A DNA stretch of 64,000 bases from Hyphomicrobium denitrificans ATCC 51888 (GTDB lineage Bacteria > Pseudomonadota > Alphaproteobacteria > Rhizobiales > Hyphomicrobiaceae): positions 992,001 to 1,056,000 of the forward strand of contig NC_014313.1 in assembly GCF_000143145.1 (NCBI RefSeq), in the 5' to 3' direction. A program made the position numbers and the translations under genes. Under the pieces are notes generated by a model. It was not told the origin of the DNA, searched no databases, and was given only the letters and a program-made list of their open reading frames with translations. Shown one piece after another: positions 29,579 to 37,867 of this stretch; positions within the stretch are counted from its first letter, which is position 1; each line of letters begins with the position of its first letter.

Positions 29579-30082
29579 ATGGTCCAGAAATCTTCGAGCG
29601 CACCTACCGATGACAAGAGTGCGCCACACCTTCGCGCGCATATCCTCATCATCGAGGCGCCGTATTACGATGATATTTCCGGTCTCCTGGCGGAGGGCGC
29701 GCTCGCCGAGTGCGAGCGCCGCGGCATGACCTATGAGCGCATCGCCGTTCCCGGCGCGCTGGAGATACCGCAGGTTCTGGCGGCTGCTGCGGCCGCACGC
29801 GAAGCCGGTCGCAAGACGTTCGACGGCGCAGTTGCACTCGGCTGTGTCATCCGGGGCGAGACCGGGCACTACGATATCGTGTGCAACAACGCCAATCACT
29901 GGCTGATGGAAATCGCGGTGCGCAACGAGGTGCCGGTCGGCAATGCGATCCTCACCGTCGACACGCGCGAGCAGGCGATTGCGCGTGCCGAAGGCGGCGT
30001 CAACGGCAAGGGCGGCGACGCCGTGCGCGCGTGCGCCCGTTTGATCGAGACGAAGCGCGCCTTCTGGGGAGCGTCCGCATGA
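29579..30082 (+). CDS. ribH: 6,7-dimethyl-8-ribityllumazine synthase
   Basis: The enzyme joins the RibD product, after its dephosphorylation, to the RibB product. The 167-residue protein has the family's landmarks: HILIIEAPYYDDI, VPGALEIPQVLAAA, ALGCVIRGETGHYDIVCN with the catalytic His, and VPVGNAILTVDTREQAIARA. The N-terminal 17 residues are a polar extension. Its TGA overlaps the nusB start (ATGA). Confidence 0.97.
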   Translation: MVQKSSSAPTDDKSAPHLRAHILIIEAPYYDDISGLLAEGALAECERRGMTYERIAVPGALEIPQVLAAAAAAREAGRKTFDGAVALGCVIRGETGHYDIVCNNANHWLMEIAVRNEVPVGNAILTVDTREQAIARAEGGVNGKGGDAVRACARLIETKRAFWGASA

Positions 30083-30591
30083 TGGCGGAGGATAAGCCGA
30101 AGCCCAGCGAGATTACCGCGCGCACTGCGGCGCGCATCGCGGCCGTGCAAGCGCTCTATCAGATGGATATGGCGGGAACCGACCTCAACGACGTCATCGC
30201 CGAGTTCCTGAATGAACGTCTGTCGGGCGACAACCGCGATGAAATGCTGGCGGGCGCCGATCGCGTGTTTTTTGCCGACATCCTGCGCGCGGTCGTCCGC
30301 CGTCAGCGCGAGATCGATCCGATGATCGACGAGCAGCTGGCGGTCGGCTGGCGGCTGGTGCGCGTCGACTCAATTCTCCGGGCGATCCTGCGCGGCGGCG
30401 TTGCTGAACTTGTCGACCGGTATGACGTTCCGGCTCGTGTCGCGATCAGCGAGTACGTCAACGTCGCTCGCGTGTTTTTCGATGAGGAAGAGCCGCGGGT
30501 CGTCAACGGCGTGCTCGACAAGCTTGCGCGGCGGCTTCGCACCAGCGAATTCGATAAGAAGCCGGTGACGCCTTCTCAGGGCGGCGCCTAG
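30079..30591 (+). CDS. nusB: Transcription antitermination factor NusB
   Basis: NusB binds boxA RNA with NusE (S10) in rRNA antitermination complexes. The 170-residue product shows the helical NusB pattern: RTAARIAAVQALYQMDMAG, then LRAILRGGVAELVDRYDVPARVAISEYVNVARVFFDEEEPRVVNGVLDKLA. The position after ribH is widely conserved. The start overlaps the ribH stop by four bases; a second ATG follows directly and could be used instead. Confidence 0.97.
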   Translation: MMAEDKPKPSEITARTAARIAAVQALYQMDMAGTDLNDVIAEFLNERLSGDNRDEMLAGADRVFFADILRAVVRRQREIDPMIDEQLAVGWRLVRVDSILRAILRGGVAELVDRYDVPARVAISEYVNVARVFFDEEEPRVVNGVLDKLARRLRTSEFDKKPVTPSQGGA

Positions 30592-30607
30592 CTTCGAGGT
30601 TCCGAAA

Positions 30608-31633
30608 ATGTCGGGCAAGTCGTTCGAGCGAGACAGCAGCGGTTCCCGGATCGGCAACGAAACCGAGTTGATCCAAACTTACCTCGCACCTCTTGCCGAA
30701 GGCATGGCGGGAGCTTTCGGACTGACGGACGACGCGGCGTTTCTGCGGCCTGCTTCGGGCTCCGATCTTGTGTTCAGCAGCGATCCTATCATCGCGGGCG
30801 TCCATTTTTTTCACGACGACCGGCCTGCCGACATCGCGTGGAAGGCGCTGGCCTGCAACGCTTCGGACATGGCTGCCAAGGGCGCGGCGCCCGTGGCGTA
30901 TCTTCTGACGTTGGCGCTGCCGGAAGCGCCGGAACGGGACTGGATCGCGGCGTTCGCCGATGGTCTGCGTGCGGCGCAGTCCGAATTCGGCTGCAAACTG
31001 ATCGGCGGCGACACGGACGTGACGCCCGGGCCGCTTTCGATCGGCATAACGATCATCGGCTCGGTTGCGGCGGGCGCTTTCATTCCCCGGGGTGGGGCCA
31101 AGGCTGGCGACCACGTTTTCGTCTCGGGTACGATCGGCGACGCCGCGCTGGGTCTGGCGCTGCGGCGAGATCCCTCGCAATTCAGCACGCTGACGGATGA
31201 CCAGCGCGCGCTTCTGCTCGATCGCTATTTGCGGCCGAAGCCGCGTCTGGCGCTTGCGGGACCCGTTCGCTCACATGCGCGGTCGGCGCTCGATGTTTCG
31301 GACGGGCTGATAAAGGACTTGCGCCGCCTGGCGGGCGCGTCGCTCGGCATCGCGGTGAAATTCGATGATATTCCGCTGTCGCCGCCCGCGCGTGCGGCGC
31401 TCGCCGCGAACCCGAACGTGCGCGACAGCATTCTTGCCGGCGGCGACGATTACGAGCTTCTCATCGCAGTCGCTCCAGAAAACATCGAGAAGTTCGTCAC
31501 GAGTGCCGGAGAATCGGGCATCCGCGTTCACGACATCGGCGTCCTGGAATCGAAGATCACAACCGTCGTACTCGATCCGTCCGGCGTGCCGATCGCACTC
31601 CGCCGCCCAGGTTATGACCATTTCTCGCGTTAG
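30608..31633 (+). CDS. thiL: Thiamine-monophosphate kinase
   Basis: ThiL phosphorylates thiamine monophosphate to the active diphosphate. The 341-residue product is typical, with GLTDDAAFLRP (Mg/ATP loop), VHFFHDDRPADIAWKALACNASDMAAKGA, GGDTDVTPG, ALDVSDGLIKDLRRLA and the late GGDDYELLIAV. It starts 16 bases after nusB and probably ends the nrdR-rib operon; no terminator was seen directly behind it. Confidence 0.97.
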   Translation: MSGKSFERDSSGSRIGNETELIQTYLAPLAEGMAGAFGLTDDAAFLRPASGSDLVFSSDPIIAGVHFFHDDRPADIAWKALACNASDMAAKGAAPVAYLLTLALPEAPERDWIAAFADGLRAAQSEFGCKLIGGDTDVTPGPLSIGITIIGSVAAGAFIPRGGAKAGDHVFVSGTIGDAALGLALRRDPSQFSTLTDDQRALLLDRYLRPKPRLALAGPVRSHARSALDVSDGLIKDLRRLAGASLGIAVKFDDIPLSPPARAALAANPNVRDSILAGGDDYELLIAVAPENIEKFVTSAGESGIRVHDIGVLESKITTVVLDPSGVPIALRRPGYDHFSR

Positions 31634-31869
31634 CTCGTTTTCCGGGTTTGTGCCGGCGGCGAGATTGCAACACAGCTTTGCATTTCTTTGTAGAGCGGCA
31701 ATGTGCAGGGCTTGGTAAAACGTCACGCTTTGGCCATATGGCTCATGCCATTGTCACAAAGTGGCCGAAATGGCACGCGGCATCAACGGCCGCCAAGCCG
31801 GGCAAAGGATTGCTGCCCGCAAATCGTTGTTCTACCAGCGGCGAATTACAGGATGGCGGGGCTAGAGGA

Positions 31870-33228
31870 ATGAGGTTTTTCCGTTCGAAAGCGCGGTTTC
31901 GGGAAACATTCCTGAGAGGCGCCGTTACAAGTGCGATCGTTGCCTTCGTCCAAATCTGCCCGCAGTTCGTGGCGCCGAGCCAGGCGCAAATGACGCTCTG
32001 GGATCAAATTCAGGGATCGCTGTCCGGTGGCAGCGCGGAGCCAGCCCCGGAGCGCAAGAAAGAGCCGCTTCAGGATCTCAGGCCGGATTCAACGCCCTGG
32101 CGCAGCGACGCCATGATCAACGCGATATCGGCTGCGATCGAGCGCTATCAGAGCATCGTCGACAGCGGCGGCTGGCCGGTCGTTCCAACCGGCCGCATGA
32201 TGCGGTCGGGCGAAGATGATCCGCGCGTGCCGATCCTGCGGAAGCGTCTGCGCATCTCGGGAGATATGCCGGCGAAGGGCTCCTATTACGACTCTGAGAC
32301 GTTCGATTCCGAGCTGGAAGAGGGCGTGAAGCGCTTTCAGCGCCGGCACGGCATCCGCATCACGGGACGCATCGAGCAGTCGGTTTATCCGGTGCTCAAC
32401 ACGACGGCGGCCGAGCGTCTGGCGCAGCTGAAGCTCAACCTGCAGCGTGTGCAAGCTTTGATGCACGGCATCGAGGATCGCTACGTTCTCGTCAACGTGC
32501 CCGCGTTCCAGCTCGAAGCCGTCGACAAGTACGAGGTGCAGTTGCGCCATCGCGTCATTGTCGGCCGTCCGCAGCGGCAGACGCCGGACGTGCGCGCGAT
32601 GATCAAGGCGCTGAACTTTTTCCCGTACTGGCGTGTGCCCGATAGCGTCGCGACGCTCGATCTCGTGCCGCGCCTGAAGCAGGAACCGGGCTATCTCGCG
32701 GACGAAGGCATTCGCGTTTACAACGGCGTCAACGGGCCGGAGCTCAATCCGGCGACCGTCGACTGGAGCGCGCCGCAGGTGGCGAGCTACAAGTTCAAGC
32801 AAGATCCCGGCGATAAGAATGCGCTTGGCCTTTTGCGCATCGACATGTCGAACGAGTTCGGCGTCTACATGCACGACACGCCGATGAAGAACCTCTTCGG
32901 TCAGCAGAGCCGGCCGTTCAGCGCCGGATGCGTTCGCGTGCAGAACGTTTTCGATCTCGGCGACTGGATTGCGCATAACGAGCCCGGCTGGGAACAGCCC
33001 GGCCGCGTGCGCGACACACTCGCGGCGGGTCAGCCGATGGAACTCAAGCTGATGCATCCGATCCCGGTCTACTTCGCCTATTTCACGGCGTGGGCTGAGC
33101 CGTCGAACGGGCGCGTCGAGTTCCGTCCGGATATCTACGGGCGTGACGGAGCGGCGTTGCAGACCGCATATCAGCGCGACAACGACGATGCGCCTCCGGC
33201 AACGGCGGCCGCGGCGCTGGCGCCGTGA
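31870..33228 (+). CDS. Second L,D-transpeptidase (YcbB-like) with peptidoglycan-binding domain
   Basis: The 452-residue product resembles the enzyme at 17.8-19.2 kb in architecture. It has a signal segment (about 17-40), a helical scaffold, a PG_binding_1 domain (about 110-175) and a YkuD catalytic domain with H335 (VYMHDTP) and C354 (SAGCVRV). It should form 3-3 peptidoglycan cross-links in the periplasm. Upstream in-frame sequence to 31648 lacks a signal and family support, so I start at MRFFRSK, which has a purine-rich stretch before it. It has no regulator beside it and converges on an Lrp gene with a 12-base gap. The two paralogues are clearly diverged. Confidence 0.92.
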   Translation: MRFFRSKARFRETFLRGAVTSAIVAFVQICPQFVAPSQAQMTLWDQIQGSLSGGSAEPAPERKKEPLQDLRPDSTPWRSDAMINAISAAIERYQSIVDSGGWPVVPTGRMMRSGEDDPRVPILRKRLRISGDMPAKGSYYDSETFDSELEEGVKRFQRRHGIRITGRIEQSVYPVLNTTAAERLAQLKLNLQRVQALMHGIEDRYVLVNVPAFQLEAVDKYEVQLRHRVIVGRPQRQTPDVRAMIKALNFFPYWRVPDSVATLDLVPRLKQEPGYLADEGIRVYNGVNGPELNPATVDWSAPQVASYKFKQDPGDKNALGLLRIDMSNEFGVYMHDTPMKNLFGQQSRPFSAGCVRVQNVFDLGDWIAHNEPGWEQPGRVRDTLAAGQPMELKLMHPIPVYFAYFTAWAEPSNGRVEFRPDIYGRDGAALQTAYQRDNDDAPPATAAAALAP

Positions 33229-33240
33229 GGCAAGGCTGAA

Positions 33241-33720
33241 TTAGCGTTCGAGGCTCGAGAGCGGCAGAGGCCGGCTGACGACCTCGCGCAGGACGAAGCT
33301 CGATCTCAGCCGCGCTACGCCGGGCAGCCGTGAGAGCTGTTCCTTATGAATGCGCTCGAAGTCTGCGAGGTCGCGGGCGAGGACCACGATGATGTAGTCG
33401 TCCTCGCCGGACATCATGTGACATGAGATGATCGATGGCGCGGCGGCGGCGGCTTTTTCGAAGGCTGCCAGCAGTTCCTCATTCTGGCTTTTCAGGCTGA
33501 CCTGCACGATCGCCATCATCGTCAGCCCGAGCGCCGCGCGGCTGATCTGAGCCTGATAACCGCTAATGACGCCTCGCTCCTCGAGGGTGCGAATGCGACG
33601 TGCGATGGCGGTCGAGGACAGCGGCACGTGGTCGGCAAGCTCGACCTGGGACTGCCGTCCATCCGCGAGGAGGGCCGTCAGAATAGCGCGATCCAAGGCG
33701 TCGAGGCTGGGAGGCGACAT
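33241..33720 (-). CDS. Lrp/AsnC family transcriptional regulator (probable regulator of ald)
   Basis: The 159-residue protein has an N-terminal helix-turn-helix (LDALDRAILTALLADGRQSQVELADHVPLSSTAIARRIRTLEERGVI) and a RAM effector domain (about 70-150, ending LPGVARLRSSFVLREVV). Lrp-type genes divergent from alanine dehydrogenase (AldR and similar) usually sense amino acids and control ald. The shared 141-base gap holds TCTGCGCAGA and an AGCAA-N6-TTGCT repeat as candidate sites. A general feast/famine regulator is possible. Confidence 0.9.
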   Translation of the reverse strand: MSPPSLDALDRAILTALLADGRQSQVELADHVPLSSTAIARRIRTLEERGVISGYQAQISRAALGLTMMAIVQVSLKSQNEELLAAFEKAAAAAPSIISCHMMSGEDDYIIVVLARDLADFERIHKEQLSRLPGVARLRSSFVLREVVSRPLPLSSLER

Positions 33721-33754
33721 TTTTCTGCGTCAGTTCCGAGTTGAACGCATAATA

Positions 33755-33790
33755 TCTGCGCAGAAATTAACGTCAGCAAGTGAATTTGCT
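33755..33790. promoter_or_regulatory. Candidate Lrp-type sites between the lrp-like gene and ald
   Basis: TCTGCGCAGA (33755-33764) is a perfect ten-base palindrome, and its half TTTCTGCG recurs at 33722-33729. A second inverted repeat, AGCAA-N6-TTGCT, lies at 33775-33790. Both fall between divergent lrp-like and ald genes. Confidence 0.45.
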
Positions 33791-33814
33791 GGGTATTGGC
33801 GCCTCACCCGTGGC

Positions 33815-33831
33815 ATTCTACGCCGTAGAAT
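33815..33831. promoter_or_regulatory. Palindromic operator upstream of ald, shared with the TetR gene
   Basis: ATTCTAC-GCC-GTAGAAT is a perfect seven-base inverted repeat with a three-base spacer, ending 30 bases before the ald start codon. Its core TCTACGCCGTAGAA recurs with one change in front of the TetR-family gene at 44.6 kb. Confidence 0.75.
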
Positions 33832-33861
33832 AGAACTCGTCCGCACCGACGGGAGCAGGCC

Positions 33862-34986
33862 ATGCGGATCGGCATTCCGACTGAGATCAAAAGCGACGAA
33901 TTTCGCGTCGGACTCGTGCCGGGGTCGGTCCGCGAGCTGGTGGCTCACGGGCACGAGGTCATCGTGCAGGCGGGGGCAGGCGCCGGAATATTCGCCGACG
34001 ACGCGACTTATGCCAAAGCCGGTGCGCGCATCGCGGCGACGGCCGAAGAGGTCTTTCGCGACGCCGACATGATCGTGAAGGTCAAGGAACCGCAGTCCGT
34101 TGAGTGGAAGCGGCTTCGTCCAGACCAGATCCTTTTTACGTATCTCCATCTCGCACCCGACCCGCAGCAGGCGATCGGCCTGATGCAATCGGGCGTGTCC
34201 GCCATCGCGTATGAAACCGTGACCGACGCCAAGGGAGGGTTGCCGCTGCTCGCACCGATGAGCGAGGTTGCGGGCCGCCTGTCGATCGAGGCTGCCGCGA
34301 TTGCGTTGCGCCGCCCGGCTGGTGGACGCGGCGTGCTGCTTGGCGGCGTTCCCGGTGTCAAACCGGCCAAGGTCGTCGTGCTTGGCGGCGGGGTCGTTGG
34401 TACGCACGCGGCTCGTATGGCCGCAGGCCTCGGTGCTAGCGTTTCGGTTATCGACAAGTCGCTGCCGCGTTTGCGCCAGCTCGATGAGTTGTTCGAAGGC
34501 CGGGTCGTGACGCTCGACGCGACGATGGAAACGATCGAAAGCGAAATTCTGAGTGCCGACGTCGTCATCGGCGCGGTGCTCGTTGCGGGCGCCAGCGCGC
34601 CGAAACTCGTCAAGCGCGAGATGCTCAAGGACATGAAGACCGGCGCGGTCCTGGTCGACGTGTCGATCGATCAGGGCGGCTGCTTCGAGACCTCGCATCC
34701 GACGACGCATGCGCATCCGACGTTCGAGGTCGATGGCATCATCCATTACTGCGTGGCGAACATGCCGGGCGCTGTTCCGGTGACGTCGGCGCAGGCACTG
34801 AACAACGCGACGCTGCCGTTCGTGATCAAGCTTGCGGACAAAGGTCTTGCTGCGTTCGATCGCGATCCGAATCTCGCCGCCGGGCTCAACGTCAAAGCCG
34901 GGCGGATCATGCATCCCGCTGTCGCCGCCTCGCTCGGTTTCGATAGTCTCGACAGCTCGCGATCCTTTCGCGCTGCTGCGGAATAA
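33862..34986 (+). CDS. ald: Alanine dehydrogenase
   Basis: The enzyme oxidises L-alanine to pyruvate and ammonia with NAD+. The 374-residue product is standard: MRIGIPTEIKSDEFRVGLVP, the active-site K75 (KVKEP) and H96 (YLHLA), and the NAD-binding VVLGGGVVGTHAA with GGGVVG at 174-179. It lies opposite a seven-gene operon that includes two aminotransferases of pyruvate-using types, which make alanine. Ald would regenerate the pyruvate and release ammonia. Two kinds of palindromes upstream suggest control by both the adjacent Lrp-type protein and the TetR-type protein at 44.7 kb. Confidence 0.96.
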   Translation: MRIGIPTEIKSDEFRVGLVPGSVRELVAHGHEVIVQAGAGAGIFADDATYAKAGARIAATAEEVFRDADMIVKVKEPQSVEWKRLRPDQILFTYLHLAPDPQQAIGLMQSGVSAIAYETVTDAKGGLPLLAPMSEVAGRLSIEAAAIALRRPAGGRGVLLGGVPGVKPAKVVVLGGGVVGTHAARMAAGLGASVSVIDKSLPRLRQLDELFEGRVVTLDATMETIESEILSADVVIGAVLVAGASAPKLVKREMLKDMKTGAVLVDVSIDQGGCFETSHPTTHAHPTFEVDGIIHYCVANMPGAVPVTSAQALNNATLPFVIKLADKGLAAFDRDPNLAAGLNVKAGRIMHPAVAASLGFDSLDSSRSFRAAAE

Positions 34987-35002
34987 AGATTGAGACCCCC
35001 GT

Positions 35003-35073
35003 GCCGCCGGACCCCTCACCGGCGGCCACCCCAGCCGGTCGCTCCTCCCCCCCGGAGCGGCCGGCTTCTTTTT
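35003..35073 (+). terminator. Tandem hairpins and intrinsic terminator after ald
   Basis: A first hairpin (GCCGCCGG with CCGGCGGC, 35003-35026) is followed by a 13-base stem (AGCCGGTCGCTCC with GGAGCGGCCGGCT, one wobble, 35033-35066) and TTCTTTTT. It separates ald from the convergent aminotransferase operon. Confidence 0.87.
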
Positions 35074-35135
35074 GGCCGCGACGAGGGTGTTTGCGTCTGC
35101 TGTTGAGCGCTGTTGTGCGCGTAGCTGACGTCGGG

Positions 35136-36458
35136 TCAGTTCGCCGTCTTCAGCACTTTCGCGAAGATGTCGAAGAGCTGGTCGATCTCGTCCTTCGTGA
35201 TGATCAGCGGCGGCGACAAGGCGATGATGTCGCCTGTCTGCCGGACGAGCAGCCCTTGTTCGAAGGCTTGCACGAAGCGATCGAAGGCGCGCTTGCCGGG
35301 TTGAGCAGGGTCGGGTTCGAACTCGACCGCGCCGATGAGGCCGATGTTGCGGATGTCGATGACATGCGGCAGCCCTTTCAACGCATGCATGCGTTCTTCC
35401 CAGTACGGCGCAAGTTCGGCGGCGCGCGTCAGCAGGCCTTCGTCGGCGAACGTGTCGAGCGTGCCGATCGATGCCGCGCAAGCCATCGGATGGCCTGAAT
35501 ACGTATAGCCGTGGAAGAAATCGATCATCCACTCGGGGCCATTCATGAAGGCATCGTGGATGTGCGATTTGACGAACACCGCACCCATCGGAATCGTGCC
35601 GTTGGTGATCGCCTTCGCTGTTGTGATGAGGTCCGGCGAGATATCGAAATAATCGGCAGCGAACGGCGTGCCGAGCCGGCCGAATGCGGTGATGACCTCG
35701 TCGGCGATCAGCAGAATATCGTGCTTCCGGCAGATCGCCTCGAGCCGTTTCAGGTATCCCTTGGGTGGGATCAGCACGCCGGTCGAGCAAGCGACGGGCT
35801 CGACGATGACGGCGGCGATGGTCGATGCATCGTGTAGAGCAACGATCCGTTCGAGTTCGTCGGCGAGCTCCGCGCCGTGCTCCGGCTCGCCGCGTGCGTA
35901 AGCGTTGCGCGAGAGATCGTGCGTGTGGCGGAGATGATCGACGCCGCCGACGAGCGTTCCGAACATCTTGCGGTTGCCGCCGATGCCGCCGACGGAGGTG
36001 CCGCCGAAGTTGACGCCGTGATAGCCGCGCTCGCGTCCGATCAGACGAACCTTCGCGGCATTGCCCTTGGCGCGGTGGTAGGCGATCGCCATCTTCAATG
36101 CCGTCTCGACCGACTCCGAACCTGAGTTCGTGAAGAACACGTGCTCGAAGCCTTTGGGCGCGATCGCGGTCAGACGGTTGGCAAGCTCGAAGGCGCGCGT
36201 ATGCCCCATCTGGAACGTGCCAGCGAAATCCAGCGTTTCGGCTTGCTTCCTGATCGCCTCGACGATTTTCGGACGGCAGTGACCGGCGTTGACGCACCAA
36301 AGCCCGGACGTGCCGTCGAGGACGCGGCGACCGTCATCGGTGATGTAGTGCACGCCCTTCGCCTCGACGAACAGACGCGGCGCCTTTTTGAATTGCCGGT
36401 TGGCCGAGAACGGCATCCAGAACGCCGCGAGGTCGTTGGGCTTCGTCTGTATATTCAT
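35136..36458 (-). CDS. Omega-amino acid:pyruvate aminotransferase (class III)
   Basis: This PLP enzyme moves the terminal amino group of beta-alanine, GABA-like acids or amines to pyruvate. The 440-residue product matches the Pseudomonas omega-APT group: FWMPFSANRQFKKAPRLF, DGTSGLWCVNAGHCRPKIVEAI, FTNSGSESVETALKMA, IADEVITAFGRLG and the PLP lysine K282 in LITTAKAITNG. It is the last gene of the amine operon, 77 bases after gabT, and a hairpin abuts its start codon. Alanine made here would feed Ald, encoded convergently. The natural substrate could be beta-alanine or 3-aminopropanal-derived acids from longer polyamines. Confidence 0.92.
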   Translation of the reverse strand: MNIQTKPNDLAAFWMPFSANRQFKKAPRLFVEAKGVHYITDDGRRVLDGTSGLWCVNAGHCRPKIVEAIRKQAETLDFAGTFQMGHTRAFELANRLTAIAPKGFEHVFFTNSGSESVETALKMAIAYHRAKGNAAKVRLIGRERGYHGVNFGGTSVGGIGGNRKMFGTLVGGVDHLRHTHDLSRNAYARGEPEHGAELADELERIVALHDASTIAAVIVEPVACSTGVLIPPKGYLKRLEAICRKHDILLIADEVITAFGRLGTPFAADYFDISPDLITTAKAITNGTIPMGAVFVKSHIHDAFMNGPEWMIDFFHGYTYSGHPMACAASIGTLDTFADEGLLTRAAELAPYWEERMHALKGLPHVIDIRNIGLIGAVEFEPDPAQPGKRAFDRFVQAFEQGLLVRQTGDIIALSPPLIITKDEIDQLFDIFAKVLKTAN

Positions 36459-36501
36459 GAAAGAGCGTGTCCCTTATGTTTGCACTTGGCGACGCTCTTT
36501 C
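36459..36501 (-). promoter_or_regulatory. Perfect inverted repeat in the gabT to omega-APT gap
   Basis: GAAAGAGCGT (36459-36468) and ACGCTCTTTC (36492-36501) pair perfectly over ten bases around a 23-base loop. On the minus-strand mRNA the 3' arm ends directly before the ATG at 36458, so the hairpin could limit ribosome access or stabilise an mRNA end. Confidence 0.5.
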
Positions 36502-36535
36502 GGAGAGCCGGCCGCCAGGTGCAGAAGTCGTTCAA

Positions 36536-37831
36536 TCAGGCAACTTTTGCGATCGCGTCGGTCAGCGCCGCTTCGAATACGTCCATGCCTTCGCGGACAA
36601 GGTCATCGCTTGCCGTCAACGGAACGAGGAAGCGTATGACATTTCCATACGTGCCGCATGACAGCAGGATCAGTCCGCGCTCGTTGGCGGCTTTGAGGAG
36701 CGCGCTCGTCAGTTCGGGCGCCGGTTCGCTGCTGGCCTTGTCCTTGACGAGTTCCACCGCGCACATGGCGCCAAGGCCGCGCACGTCGCCGATGCAATTG
36801 AGGTTCGAATTGTTCTGAAGCGACGTGCAGCGATCGATGATGATCTTGCCGATGGCGTTGGCGCGCGCGCAAAGCTTTTCGTCGTCGATCACGTCGAGCA
36901 CGGCGTGTGCGGCGGCGCACGCAATCGGATTTCCGGCGTAGGTGCCGCCCAATCCGCCGGGATTCGAGGCGTCCATCACGTCGGCGCGGCCGACGATGGC
37001 CGAAAGCGGAAGCCCGCCCGCCAACCCCTTCGCCATGGTGACGACATCGGCTTTGATGCCGTAGTGCTCCATCGCGAAGAGCTTGCCGGTGCGCGCGAAG
37101 CCGGTCTGGATTTCATCCGCGATCAGAAGGATGCCGTGGTCGTCGCAAAGCTTTCTCAGCGCGACCATGAAATCTTTCGGCACGATGTTGAAGCCGCCTT
37201 CGCCCTGCACCGGTTCGATGATGATCGCGGCGATGCTCGACGGATCGGCCGTGTGCTTGAAGAGCGACTTCAGACTCTGCAGGCTCTGCTCGGTGCTGCC
37301 GCCGTGATAGAGGTTCGGGAACTCGACGTTGTAAACGTCAGGTGGAAAGGGGCCGTAGCCCTTCTTGTAGGGCACGACCTTGCCGGTCAGCGCCATGCCC
37401 ATGAGCGTGCGGCCGTGGAAGCCACCGGCAAACGAGATGATGCCGGTCCGGCTCGTGAATGCGCGCGCAACCTTGACGGCGTTTTCGACGGCTTCGGCGC
37501 CGGTCGAGGCGAGCATCGTTTTCGCGGGGCCGGGAACAGGCGCGATTGCGTTCAGCCGCTCGGCCAAGCTGACGTAGTTCTCGTAAGGCGTCACCTGAAA
37601 GCAGACGTGACTGAAGGCTTTGAGCTGTTCTTCGATAGCTGCGATCAGGCGCGGATGCTGATGCCCGGTGTTGACCACAGCGATGCCCGCGCCGAAGTCG
37701 ATGTAGCGCTTGCCGTCCTCGCTCCAGATCTCGGCGTTCTTCGCGGTCTTGGCGAAAATCTGCGTGACGTTGCCGACGCCGCGCGGAACGGCGGCAACGC
37801 GGCGGGCCTGGAGTTCGGCGGAAGTAGCCAT
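36536..37831 (-). CDS. gabT: 4-aminobutyrate aminotransferase (GabT)
   Basis: The enzyme converts GABA to succinate semialdehyde with 2-oxoglutarate. The 431-residue product is a close GabT match: RGVGNVTQIFAKTAKNAEIW, YIDFGAGIAVVNTGHQHP, STGAEAVENAVKVAR, GGFHGRTLMGMALTGK, IADEIQTGFARTGK and PLP lysine K268 (VVTMAKGLAGG). The gene follows gabD by 36 bases with GAGGGGA before its ATG. In this operon it takes the GABA released by the PuuD-like hydrolase. Confidence 0.95.
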   Translation of the reverse strand: MATSAELQARRVAAVPRGVGNVTQIFAKTAKNAEIWSEDGKRYIDFGAGIAVVNTGHQHPRLIAAIEEQLKAFSHVCFQVTPYENYVSLAERLNAIAPVPGPAKTMLASTGAEAVENAVKVARAFTSRTGIISFAGGFHGRTLMGMALTGKVVPYKKGYGPFPPDVYNVEFPNLYHGGSTEQSLQSLKSLFKHTADPSSIAAIIIEPVQGEGGFNIVPKDFMVALRKLCDDHGILLIADEIQTGFARTGKLFAMEHYGIKADVVTMAKGLAGGLPLSAIVGRADVMDASNPGGLGGTYAGNPIACAAAHAVLDVIDDEKLCARANAIGKIIIDRCTSLQNNSNLNCIGDVRGLGAMCAVELVKDKASSEPAPELTSALLKAANERGLILLSCGTYGNVIRFLVPLTASDDLVREGMDVFEAALTDAIAKVA

Positions 37832-37867
37832 TGTCGTCCCCTCGAAGTGTGTGCGGAAGTTCGAGCG

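Noticed and set aside
33730..36300. An 856-codon minus-strand frame spanning ald and the omega-APT gene
   Set aside because: It crosses genes on both strands and is Arg-rich junk; the true genes are clear by motif.
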